Assembly (NCBI GenBank): GCA_028682925.1
Contig: JAJRAG010000045.1
Coordinates: 1 to 32,902 of the forward strand
Origin: Methanomassiliicoccales archaeon
Lineage (GTDB): Archaea; Thermoplasmatota; Thermoplasmata; Methanomassiliicoccales; JACIVX01
Direction of reading: 5' to 3'
Length of the DNA stretch: 32,902 nt
Shown here in pieces: positions 1-7,438 of this stretch. A program made the position numbers and the translations under genes. Each line of letters starts with the position of its first letter. The first letter of the stretch is position 1. The notes under the pieces were generated by a model. It was not told the DNA's origin, made no database searches, and was given only the letters and a program-made list of their open reading frames with translations.

Positions 1-30
1 ATACAAACGATGGGCGAGATGGTTTCTTTC

Positions 31-1310
31 TCATATTCCGTCCTTCGAAGCGTAGTTCTTGTAGACGGCCAACCAAGAACCGAGACTTGTCGCACCCACG
101 ATGGCGAAGATCAATCCTGCGATCAGTATCCTGTTCTCCCATTCAATGGAGACGATCATCATCCCTAGTGTCCCGACGGCCATGAAGAAGAAGTTGAATA
201 TCGATGATGCCGAACCAGCATCAGTGTCCATCTGCGACATTATGATATCGAGACTCGGTGTCCGTGTGACGCTAACAGACAATGTGGCTGGTATGACCGA
301 TAGCAGGAAAGGAACGGGTCCAAGGTTACCAAACAGGATCACGAGAGCTCCACTGAGCAAGATTGTCGCTAAGCTAAAGGTGACTATCTTCAGTCTATCA
401 AAGCGCTTTGCCAGGAATAGATACAAGAACGGTCCGATCAACAAGAAAGCTGCATTGCAGGCAAAGAAAAGACTGAACTCACCTTGACTTAGACCAAAAC
501 CATCGATGAGAATGTAGCTGGAGATCCCCACCCACACGAAGATTATCATTCCGAGTGGTGACAGACTAGGCAGCAGTCTTGAGTAGCGCCGGTTCTTCAA
601 CACCACCCACAATTGACCCAGAGTTGCCAGTATCCTCCTATTCGATTTCTCTTTCAGCGACTCTTCCATGGCGAGGCAGCCAAGCAACGCGACTGCGCCG
701 AGTGCCCCTAGAATGTAGAAGATCCCCCTCCATGCCATATACTGGAGCAAAACCGCCCCGGCTATTGGCGCAAGTATTGGGCCGAATGCCATCATCATGC
801 TCACTATGGCGTAAGTCCTCTCTCTCTTTTGTGGCCTTCGTATATGTCTTTGACCATAGCGATGGATACTGCCACAGCTACCCCGCCGAATACTCCCTGA
901 AGGGCGCGGAAAGCGATGAGCTGGTAAACGTCGAAAGACAGACCACACAGGATGCTGAATATGACGAAGGCGGTCATGCCCGTCACCAAAGTCGGTCTTC
1001 GTCCGTACCTGTCGGAGAGTGGCCCCCACAGCAACAGCCCAATGGCATAGAAGAGGAAGAATAGTACCAGGTTCAGATTGAGAAGGCTTATCGGAGAATC
1101 AAACTGTGTGCTCATGCTTGGAAGGGCCGGGAGGTACATGTCGGTGGCGAGGGCAGGCAAGGCATTGAGCACGATTATTACCACCAATACGATCGGTGAC
1201 TTCTTTGGAATCATGAATCTTCTGGGCGCGGCTTCGTTGTTGACACTCCCATCCATGCTCTCCTGAAGCACAGTCTCTCCCTCCTTCTCCACTCGTCCTG
1301 GTATCTTCAA
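31..1310 (-). pseudogene. Bcr/CflA-like MFS drug exporter, frameshifted
   Basis: Two overlapping minus-strand reading frames (804-1310 and 31-1029) together form one 12-TM major facilitator protein of about 410-425 residues, the usual length for Bcr/CflA multidrug exporters. The upstream part carries DMYLPALP in TM1, the loop motif GPLSDRYGRRP and the TM4 motif ALQGVFGG. The downstream part resumes at about TM5 with AFGPILAPIAG and runs to the last TM. The frames meet in a (CT)5 tract at 818-827: removing one dinucleotide joins KRER to TYAIVSMMMAFGP without other loss. It may be a real pseudogene, a phase-variable gene or an assembly error. Start: TTG at 1310 is the longest; GTG at 1271 follows an AGGAGG with good spacing; ATG at 1256 is also possible. 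The substrate cannot be read from the sequence. Confidence 0.8.
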
Positions 1311-1365
1311 TCGAGATCTTGAACCGTCAAATGATGATTCTTGAAATCGGAGGGGTCAATAGGTT

Positions 1366-1379
1366 TGAGCATTTATGTT
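1366..1379 (-). promoter_or_regulatory. TATA box for MFS gene
   Basis: On the minus strand the sequence reads ACATAAATGC, an archaeal TATA-like box. It would place the transcript start near 1345, 35-75 bases before the candidate start codons of the exporter. The rest of 1311-1582 shows no gene. Confidence 0.4.
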
Positions 1380-1573
1380 GTTGCACCGTTCAGCGGCAAC
1401 GACCATCAGGAAATCCGTCCCATCAGACCGCTTGTCGTCTACTGCGACGACTACAGCACATATTTCTGATCGTCTAAAGAACCTCAAGAAGCCCAATTGT
1501 CCAGTCACAGTATGTCCGAGCCCAGATACGGATAGGACTGGGTAAAGGGTTCATACGGGTTGAAGATCTGCGG

Positions 1574-1585
1574 ATAATATTTATG
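1574..1585 (+). promoter_or_regulatory. TATA box of redox cluster
   Basis: ATAATATTTAT is a strong archaeal TATA-like box. The expected transcript start near 1605 lies downstream of the ATG codons at 1583 and 1598, which is the reason for choosing the later ATG at 1646 for the first Rieske protein. Confidence 0.5.
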
Positions 1586-1645
1586 CTACATTGTCCAATG
1601 GAGACCAAAAGCTATTGGAGACTTCGTTCCAGAGGCAAAGCAAGA

Positions 1646-1966
1646 ATGAGCGGAATGGAAGAATGGGTGGCAGTATCAGAGGAGAAGCAGCTCAAGGAAG
1701 GTAGCGGACTAAACGTCAATCCGAAAGGGTTGCCGGTGCTTCTACTGAAGAGGTCTGGACAGGTCTTCGCCATCTCGAATCGCTGCCCGCATATGGGATG
1801 CGCGCTCGCGGGCGGGAGCATCTCTGGCTACATTCTGACCTGCCCCTGCCACGATTGGCGCTTTGACATCCGCACGGGAGAATTCTTGAGCGCGAGAGAG
1901 ATCAAGCTACCCATATACGATTTCAAGATCGAATCAGGAACCATATCAATAAGAATAGAGAGGTGA
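1646..1966 (+). CDS. Rieske [2Fe-2S] protein, high-potential-like motif
   Basis: A 106-residue single-domain Rieske protein. The cluster ligands are C47-x-H49 and C66-x2-H69 in CPHMGC and CPCHDW. It also has C52 and C68, the extra cysteine pair that in bc1/b6f-type and arsenite-oxidase-type Rieske proteins forms a disulfide and accompanies high potential; most soluble Rieske ferredoxins lack it. No signal peptide or membrane anchor is visible, so it is probably a soluble cytoplasmic electron carrier. The reading frame extends up to 1583, but the TATA box at 1574-1585 argues for the ATG at 1646. It is the first gene of a tight cluster; the glutaredoxin gene begins 4 bases after its stop. The partner oxidoreductase is unknown. 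Confidence 0.88.
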   Translation: MSGMEEWVAVSEEKQLKEGSGLNVNPKGLPVLLLKRSGQVFAISNRCPHMGCALAGGSISGYILTCPCHDWRFDIRTGEFLSAREIKLPIYDFKIESGTISIRIER

Positions 1967-1970
1967 GGAG

Positions 1971-2228
1971 ATGAAGAAGATAAGAGTGTACACTCTGAGT
2001 TACTGCCCTTGGTGCAAGAAGACAAAGAAATTCTTCGCGGATCGCAAAGTTCCAGTCGATTGTGTCGACTACGATCTGGTCAGCGAAGATGAGCAGAAGG
2101 AGATTCTGAACGAAATGAGGAGTAAATCCAAAGGAAGCGTCGCGTTTCCATTCGTGATCATAGAGGACGAAGTGGTCGTCGGATACAATCCTGAGAGATA
2201 CGAGGAGTTGCTTGATCAAAAGGGATAG
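1971..2228 (+). CDS. Glutaredoxin-like thiol-disulfide protein
   Basis: An 85-residue protein with the full glutaredoxin/NrdH fold pattern: beta strand KKIRVYTL, active site C12-P-W-C15, a cis-proline region (VAFPFV) near residue 62, and the C-terminal GYNPERYEELL helix typical of NrdH-like glutaredoxins. It probably reduces protein disulfides in the cytoplasm. The ATG at 1971 is preceded by GAGGTGAGGAG. The gene lies between a Rieske gene and a ferredoxin-thioredoxin reductase gene, so the reductase encoded next door is its most likely electron donor (inference from context; some archaeal FTR-type reductases are known to reduce thioredoxin- or glutaredoxin-like partners). Confidence 0.9.
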   Translation: MKKIRVYTLSYCPWCKKTKKFFADRKVPVDCVDYDLVSEDEQKEILNEMRSKSKGSVAFPFVIIEDEVVVGYNPERYEELLDQKG

Positions 2229-2235
2229 TGCAAAA

Positions 2236-2568
2236 ATGGATGATCTAGAACGAAAGAAAGCGCTCAGATTTCAGTTCGAAGGCATTGTCGACAAACTAGG
2301 ATACAAGTTCTCTTCAGACGATGAGATTGTGAATGACTTACTGGACGCAGAGGTCCAACTTGAGAAGCGCTTTGGCTCACCATATTGTCCTTGTCAAGGA
2401 AGGACGAACAAGAGGAGCGATGATATGTTGATCGTCTGTCCGTGCATCCCGTTTCACAGGAAGCACTATGATGCGATGAAGCGATGCTGGTGCGGACTGT
2501 ACGTGCACAAAGACGTCGTAGACCCCAGCAAGCTGATCCAAATCCCCATGAGCGAGATGAGGATGTGA
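2236..2568 (+). CDS. Ferredoxin-thioredoxin reductase catalytic (beta) subunit
   Basis: A 110-residue protein with the six-cysteine signature of the FTR catalytic subunit: C51-P-C53, C68-P-C70 and C84-W-C86. By comparison with the cyanobacterial enzyme, C51, C68, C70 and C84 should bind the [4Fe-4S] cluster and C53/C86 form the redox-active disulfide. The final motif is CWC where the plant and cyanobacterial enzymes have CHC, so the histidine near the cluster is replaced. It should pass electrons from ferredoxin to a thioredoxin-like disulfide, here probably the adjacent glutaredoxin. No variable (alpha) subunit is nearby, as is usual in archaea. An in-frame ATG at 2212 would overlap the glutaredoxin end; ATG 2236 keeps the genes separate and fits the family length. 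Confidence 0.88.
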   Translation: MDDLERKKALRFQFEGIVDKLGYKFSSDDEIVNDLLDAEVQLEKRFGSPYCPCQGRTNKRSDDMLIVCPCIPFHRKHYDAMKRCWCGLYVHKDVVDPSKLIQIPMSEMRM

Positions 2569-2572
2569 CAGC

Positions 2573-2959
2573 ATGTTTGTCAAGATGGCGAAGGAGGAAG
2601 ATCTCGTCGATGGAGGCCTTATGCTCATTTCAGGAAATGGGAAAGAGGCGGTCCTCTGCAACTACGAAGGGAAGTTTTTCGCTATTGAGCGACGGTGCGG
2701 TCACATGAATGCCCCGCTCGAGATGGGGACTCTGACCGGCTACATCCTGACCTGCCCAATGCATAGCGCTCAGTTCAGCATCATCACAGGCGAAGCGCTT
2801 GCCGGCCCCGTTCCGGCGCCTCAGACCCAGGTTTCGACAGCTCAAAAGACGGAAGCGATTCCGGGATACTTGGCAACGCTGATGTCAGGAATCAGAACGG
2901 AGAACGTCAAAACCTTCCCTTTGAAGGTTGAGAATGGATGGATTCTCGTCGACCTATGA
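2573..2959 (+). CDS. Rieske [2Fe-2S] ferredoxin, low-potential type, with insertion
   Basis: A 128-residue Rieske protein with cluster ligands C42-x-H44 and C61-x2-H64 (CGHM and CPMH). Unlike the first Rieske protein of this cluster, it lacks the two disulfide cysteines, which fits the low-potential ferredoxin type. A stretch of about 27 residues (roughly 84-110) is inserted between the GPVPAP loop and the final strand TFPLKVENGWILV; in ordinary Rieske ferredoxins these are nearly adjacent. The start follows the FTR stop by 4 bases, so co-translation is likely. It probably acts as a soluble electron carrier for an oxygenase or reductase not encoded here; an electron route to FTR is possible but unproven. 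Confidence 0.88.
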   Translation: MFVKMAKEEDLVDGGLMLISGNGKEAVLCNYEGKFFAIERRCGHMNAPLEMGTLTGYILTCPMHSAQFSIITGEALAGPVPAPQTQVSTAQKTEAIPGYLATLMSGIRTENVKTFPLKVENGWILVDL

Positions 2960-3011
2960 GCGCATCTACTGTTCAGAACATTTCCATGTTCGCATTGGAG
3001 ACTCGAGCATA

Positions 3012-3575
3012 ATGACGTCCCCCCTATTCTTCTCTGACAGAGAACAATGGCGCTCCTGGTTAGTAAGGAATCACAGCTCCAAGAAGGAGGCCTGGCTTCT
3101 TCTCTATAAGAAGAGGACGGGCAAACCGGGGCTCAGCTTGGACGAGGCCGTTGAGGAGGCAATCTGCTATGGATGGATCGACAGCATCCTTAGGCGGGTG
3201 GATGATGAGAAACACATGCTGAGATTCAGTCCGAGGAAGAAGAACAGCAAATGGGCCGTGAGCAATCTTGAAAGGGCTCAAAACATGATTAGACAAGGGA
3301 AGATGACGGAGTCGGGTCTCAGGCTCCTGCCAATGACAAATGACAAGACGGACCCGAAGCGCTATCCGCCCGAAGTTGAGGAAGTCACAATTCCAGAAGA
3401 TCTAGATAGGGCGCTGCAAGGAAGTCCTCCAGCCCATGATGCTTTCAAGTCTCTGGCAAAAAGCCATCGAAGGGGATACATACACTGGATCACAGAGGCA
3501 AAAAGACCCGAGACAAGAAAGAAACGAATAAGAAAGATCGTAGAATTTCTGACGGGTGAGATAGACAGCTTGTAG
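3012..3575 (+). CDS. YdeI/OmpD-associated family protein
   Basis: A 187-residue protein that I recognise as the YdeI/OmpD-associated family by the N-terminal pattern FFSDREQWRSWL, the conserved EAICYGWIDS segment, the basic FSPRKKNSKW loop, and the C-terminal helices HRRGYIHWITEAKRPETR. The family is described as bacteriocin-protection or general stress related, but no reaction is established. ATG 3012 is preceded by GGAG at 2997-3000 and gives the normal family length; a longer frame from 2928 would overlap the Rieske gene. It sits 52 bases after the redox cluster and may be co-transcribed, without an obvious functional link. Confidence 0.85.
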   Translation: MTSPLFFSDREQWRSWLVRNHSSKKEAWLLLYKKRTGKPGLSLDEAVEEAICYGWIDSILRRVDDEKHMLRFSPRKKNSKWAVSNLERAQNMIRQGKMTESGLRLLPMTNDKTDPKRYPPEVEEVTIPEDLDRALQGSPPAHDAFKSLAKSHRRGYIHWITEAKRPETRKKRIRKIVEFLTGEIDSL

Positions 3576-3749
3576 AAACAAAGCATCGGACAAGAAAGCG
3601 ATCTAATGTCTTCCGAGAAAGAAGCATCGTGAGAGCTCGAGGGCATTTGTTAGAGACTGCTAATGATAGGAGTTCACCCCTCCGGCCACCCTGAACAAAT
3701 TCCATGATAGCGTTCTGAAAAATCCTTGAACGGCCTGACACAATCTCAA

Positions 3750-3784
3750 TGACCGACCGGAGGCTTTCTTCGCCCGTTCGGTCA
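3750..3784. repeat. Intergenic hairpin
   Basis: An inverted repeat: TGACCGA (3750-3756) pairs with TCGGTCA (3778-3784), and after one mismatch CGG (3758-3760) pairs with CCG (3774-3776), leaving a pyrimidine-rich loop. It lies in the gene-poor stretch 3576-3851, where I see no other feature. It may be a 3' structure of the preceding transcript or part of a small RNA. Confidence 0.5.
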
Positions 3785-3851
3785 GGAGAAGGCGGACAAG
3801 CTTGAAATACGTGGTCTTTCGTGCGACTCAACAATAGTTAATAAATGAGAG

Positions 3852-4031
3852 GTGATCAACCTGCCAACACATCAGGGCAACAGAAACGACCGATATCTGA
3901 TGATCGAACTATCCTGTGCAGAAAGGAAATGCATTCCATGCACGTACCCCTACTGTCAGCGCTACGTCAGGGAGAACGGGAAGGAAAAGAGGGTCTCAAG
4001 CCGCATTTTCGAAACCGGCAACACAGTGTAG
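3852..4031 (+). CDS. Possible Cys-rich mini-protein
   Basis: A 59-codon frame from GTG 3852, or 43 codons from ATG 3900, with no recognised family. It contains C22, C27, C30 and C35 (spacing C-x5-C-x2-C-x4-C) in the segment CIPCTYPYC, followed by a basic tail; this looks like a small metal site. AGGTGATC at 3850-3857 is an ideal match to the archaeal anti-Shine-Dalgarno, but it overlaps the GTG. The only in-frame codon just after it is a CTG at 3861 (3-base spacing), and ATG 3900 is too distant. It could be a real small protein, or the remnant of a larger degraded gene. The following 4032-4159 shows nothing. Confidence 0.4.
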   Translation: MINLPTHQGNRNDRYLMIELSCAERKCIPCTYPYCQRYVRENGKEKRVSSRIFETGNTV

Positions 4032-4159
4032 TCCAATAACGAGATTCTTGTTTCCATTCACTGCACCAGGATCGATTGCCGAGAAATGGAAGCCTCGTCT
4101 CCCTTGGGATATTCTGTCTCTTGCCTATTGAGATTCGACTATTCTCTCAGAAATATCGG

Positions 4160-5107
4160 TCAATACTCATTTTTGAAATCGAATTTGAAGATGTCCCGCC
4201 TTGAATAATGTCCGAGTGCGTCAAAATACGCCTTCGTGTGTCTCCTGTCATCAGAGTCCAGCGATGCATAGATTATGGCTTCCTTATCGAAAACAGGTCC
4301 TGCAAGAATCACTCCGGCGGGGTTGACAATGAAGCTCCCGCCCGCAGCCGTGTTGAAGTCCGCGCATTCCTTCGGAAGATCCTTGTCCGGGACGTACTGG
4401 CTGACGCTTATCACGAACGCCTGATTCTCGAACGCGTATTCTCGTACGGCGTGCTCAATGTCGCAGAAGTGAGACGAATCCTTGCCCTCCTCGTACCGTT
4501 TCTTATCTCCTGGATGACGATTCATTACCCACCATCCAGGCCATACGGCGCAATGTATCTCCTCGCCCAGGCTTCCCATCGCCGCCTTCAGAAGCGTCAT
4601 ATGATGCTCATAGCATACAAGTCCTCCGATCGTCCCAATGTCAGTGTCGAACACTCTTACGTCGCTGGCGTCACCCATTCCCCAGACCATTCTCTCGCCA
4701 TGGGTCGGCATCAATTTCCTATGGCGTCCCAGGACCTTTCCATTGTTACCTATGAAAAGGATAGTGTTGTAGAGTGTCTCGCTTCCCTTCCGGTCGCTAA
4801 GCTCTGTGCATCCAATAACTGAGATCATGTCCGCGTTCTTGGAAGCGTCGCATAGGACATCAGTGTCCGAGCTTGGAATCCTGACCGAGTTCTTCTGATA
4901 CTGGACCATGAAATCGGACCATCTTGATATAGGCTGCAATCCCCTCCAATATGGATATCCAGGGATGAATGTCTCGGAGAAAACGGTCAACTTCGCTCCC
5001 GCGCGACCAGCTTCTTCAATCGTCCTACATGCCTTATCGATCGTCGCCTCCTTGTTCATGAAGATAGGAGAGACCTGGGCCGCTGCAACCTTGACCTTGT
5101 CCATCAT
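4160..5107 (-). CDS. Nitrilase-superfamily carbon-nitrogen hydrolase
   Basis: A 315-residue cytoplasmic enzyme with the Glu-Lys-Cys triad of the superfamily: E45 in FSETFIPGYPYW, K131 in HRKLMPTHGER, and C165 in GGLVCYEHHM. The EHHM sequence after the nucleophile, the WPGWW segment and the total length put it close to the nitrilase/cyanide-hydratase branch rather than to beta-ureidopropionase or NAD synthetase amidases. It would hydrolyse a nitrile to an acid and ammonia, or an amide; the substrate is not readable. It stands alone, with a minus-strand TATA box at 5148-5156 giving a leader of about 18 bases before ATG 5107; a second ATG follows immediately at 5104. Confidence 0.9.
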   Translation of the reverse strand: MMDKVKVAAAQVSPIFMNKEATIDKACRTIEEAGRAGAKLTVFSETFIPGYPYWRGLQPISRWSDFMVQYQKNSVRIPSSDTDVLCDASKNADMISVIGCTELSDRKGSETLYNTILFIGNNGKVLGRHRKLMPTHGERMVWGMGDASDVRVFDTDIGTIGGLVCYEHHMTLLKAAMGSLGEEIHCAVWPGWWVMNRHPGDKKRYEEGKDSSHFCDIEHAVREYAFENQAFVISVSQYVPDKDLPKECADFNTAAGGSFIVNPAGVILAGPVFDKEAIIYASLDSDDRRHTKAYFDALGHYSRRDIFKFDFKNEY

Positions 5108-5147
5108 GATTCAGCACCACGAGATAATCCCTGAAGAAGCAAGCGAA

Positions 5148-5156
5148 CATAAATAC
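5148..5156 (-). promoter_or_regulatory. TATA box of nitrilase gene
   Basis: GTATTTATG on the minus strand would put the transcript start near 5125, about 18 bases before the nitrilase start codon. Confidence 0.45.
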
Positions 5157-5288
5157 TGTGCGTGGCCACTCATTTCAAAAACAGGGATTCGGGACTGCGG
5201 ATGCGGTCGTCTCCGTATAGGAAGCAGGTGGCGGCAATACCATCCAGCGCATTATCGATTCTTGTTCTCCAAAGGCATGTCGAACTCA

Positions 5289-5300
5289 AGATATATATAG
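5289..5300 (+). promoter_or_regulatory. TATA box of ABC exporter operon
   Basis: AGATATATATAG is a strong TATA-like box; the expected start of transcription is near 5320, leaving a leader of about 45 bases with GGGAGG at 5349-5354. Confidence 0.5.
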
Positions 5301-5363
5301 TTTGGAGCTACTCCAGCCGAATTTGGTGGAGCTCAGGACCGAAACTTTGGGAGGCAGCTTGAG

Positions 5364-6080
5364 TTGATCGCGATAGAGATCAAGAACCTGGTCAAAAGCT
5401 ATGGGAGTTTCAACGCTGTCAACAACATATCGTTCGAGGTCAACCGAGGCGAGATATTCGGCCTCATCGGTCCAAATGGCGCTGGCAAGACTACTACTCT
5501 CAGAATCCTTGCGACATTGCTCCAGATCACCTCCGGTGAAGTGAAGATCTTCGGCCACGACCTTGAGCACGAGGCGGATGAGGTCAGGAAAATCATCAGC
5601 TATCTCCCCGAAGATGCTGGTGCGTACAAGAATCTCACAGGAAGGGCATACCTCGAGTTCATAGCACCGTTCTTCGGAGATGGCAACAGGTCTTCGGAGA
5701 TCGTCAGAAAGGGAGTCGAGATAGCGAATCTTGGTGAGAGGATCAACGACAAGGTCGAGACGTACAGCAAGGGGATGACAAGAAGATTGTTGGTCGCTCG
5801 TGCATTGATGATCGAACCCAAGCTCGCGATACTTGACGAACTCACTTCCGGCCTGGACGTCTTGAACTCCCAAGAGATCAGGAAACTTGCCAAGAAGACC
5901 ACCTCCGAGGGCACGACAATACTCCTCTCATCTCACAACATGCTTGAGGTCGAGCTGCTCTGCGATCGAATAGCTTTGATTGACAACGGCAAGATCGTCG
6001 AGATAGGTACTCCAGATGAGCTCAAGAGGAGGCACAACTGCAACAACATAGAGGACGTCTTCGTGAAGGTGGTCGCATGA
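5364..6080 (+). CDS. ABC transporter ATP-binding protein (NatA-like)
   Basis: A 238-residue nucleotide-binding subunit of an ABC-2/NatA-type exporter. Visible motifs are Walker A GPNGAGKTT, signature YSKGMTRRL (a degenerate LSGGQ, common in this subfamily), Walker B LAILDELTSGLD, and the switch histidine in LLSSHNMLEVE. The start is a TTG at 5364, chosen because GGGAGG lies 9 bases upstream and no ATG or GTG fits. The stop overlaps the permease start (ATGA), so the two are translationally coupled. The protein works at the inner face of the membrane to drive export. The substrate is unknown; sodium, antibiotic and polymer exporters share this architecture. Confidence 0.92.
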   Translation: MIAIEIKNLVKSYGSFNAVNNISFEVNRGEIFGLIGPNGAGKTTTLRILATLLQITSGEVKIFGHDLEHEADEVRKIISYLPEDAGAYKNLTGRAYLEFIAPFFGDGNRSSEIVRKGVEIANLGERINDKVETYSKGMTRRLLVARALMIEPKLAILDELTSGLDVLNSQEIRKLAKKTTSEGTTILLSSHNMLEVELLCDRIALIDNGKIVEIGTPDELKRRHNCNNIEDVFVKVVA

Positions 6081-7378
6081 ATAGCGTCACGAACATCATC
6101 AAAAAGGAAGTGAAGGAGCTGTTGACGCCGTCCACACTTGTACCAATCATCATCATGGCCGCGATTTTCGGATCGCTGGGTAACATCATCGGAGGAGCTG
6201 GCCAAGAAGCAACGAAGGCTCCGGTAATAGGGATGGTGGATCAAGATCATAGTGTCCTATCAGCGGTAGCTGGCAAGACGCTTAACAAAAGTGCGAACGT
6301 CGTCTACACCGGCTCAAGCGTGTCGGAAGGACTGACGGCGCTGGAAAAGGAGGACGGAATCGCGCTCATCATCATTCCTTCTGGCTTCGGCGAGAGTATA
6401 TTGAGCAACAAAAGTGGGGAGTACCAGATTCTCTGGATCATGAAAGGCACTGGACTCATGGACACTATTTCTTCAAGCAACGTCGACTCTTCACTGCAGC
6501 TCGCGAGCGCGAGCATCTCGAAGGAAATCATAGACAGCCACGCATCGGTGAACTCGACGGTCATTCTGAACCCGACCGTCAAGAACGAGACAACAATTTT
6601 CAAGGGGAAAGAAATGGTTGGGATCTCTCCAGGTTTGATATCTGGCTTTATGTCTCAACAGGCTTTTGTCGTTCCTCTGATAGTACTCATGGTCATCATC
6701 ATGGCCGGCAGCATGGTCATATCGTCGATGGGCACCGAGAAGGAGAACAAGACCCTCGAGACACTACTTACGCTCCCGGTCAAGAGAAGCTCCATCGTCT
6801 TTGGGAAGCTGGCGGGGAGCGCGATCGTCGGCCTCATATTGGCAGTGATTTACATGATCGGACTTGGATACTACACTAGTTCGATCTCTGCTGGTTCCCC
6901 GATAGACATGGCGAAATACGGATTGACCCTCGACGCTTTTGACTACGTTCTCGTCGGCATCTCGCTCTTCCTCGGACTGCTTTCGGCATTGGCCCTATGC
7001 ATGCTGCTTGGCATCTTCGCGAAGAACTACAAGTCGGCGCAGACCCTAACGATGCCGATCACTCTCCTGGCGATGATCCCAATGTTCGCGGTGATGATGC
7101 TCGACTTCAACACAATGCCGCTTGTCGGCCAGGTGCTGTTGTTCGCGATCCCGTTCACGCACCCGATGATGGCGATAAGAAGCTTGATGTTCGACGACTA
7201 CACGCTCGTCGTCGGCGGGATCGTCTACGAGGCGATATTCGCCATGGCTACGATGGCGATCGCAGTGTGGTTGTTCAGGAAGGACATCCTCCTGACGGGT
7301 AGACTCACTGCGGGTGAGAAGAAACGATCATATAGCCCGATTTGGAATGCAATTCAAAGGATGAACAAAAGAAAGTAA
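6077..7378 (+). CDS. ABC-2 type permease (NatB-like)
   Basis: A 433-residue membrane partner of the preceding ATPase. It has one TM near residues 20-40, a long extracytoplasmic segment to about 195 (typical of the NatB/ABC2_membrane_3 group), and then about five or six further TMs between 198 and 400, including AFVVPLIVLMVIIMAG and ISLFLGLLSALALC. The cytoplasmic coupling segment GTEKENKTLETLLTLPVKR after the second TM is characteristic of the family. Its ATG overlaps the ATPase stop by four bases. The protein ends in a short basic tail. It forms the export channel; the substrate is unknown. Confidence 0.9.
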   Translation: MNSVTNIIKKEVKELLTPSTLVPIIIMAAIFGSLGNIIGGAGQEATKAPVIGMVDQDHSVLSAVAGKTLNKSANVVYTGSSVSEGLTALEKEDGIALIIIPSGFGESILSNKSGEYQILWIMKGTGLMDTISSSNVDSSLQLASASISKEIIDSHASVNSTVILNPTVKNETTIFKGKEMVGISPGLISGFMSQQAFVVPLIVLMVIIMAGSMVISSMGTEKENKTLETLLTLPVKRSSIVFGKLAGSAIVGLILAVIYMIGLGYYTSSISAGSPIDMAKYGLTLDAFDYVLVGISLFLGLLSALALCMLLGIFAKNYKSAQTLTMPITLLAMIPMFAVMMLDFNTMPLVGQVLLFAIPFTHPMMAIRSLMFDDYTLVVGGIVYEAIFAMATMAIAVWLFRKDILLTGRLTAGEKKRSYSPIWNAIQRMNKRK

Positions 7379-7438
7379 TGCTGAGTATTCGCATTGAATC
7401 CAACCCCATCGCCTTTTCATCCTACGACGTAGGTCTGT

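Noticed and set aside
3490..3834. A 114-codon minus-strand frame partly within the intergenic stretch
   Set aside because: A third of it is antisense to the YdeI-family gene, it has no domain-like pattern, and no promoter or ribosome-binding site stands before it.
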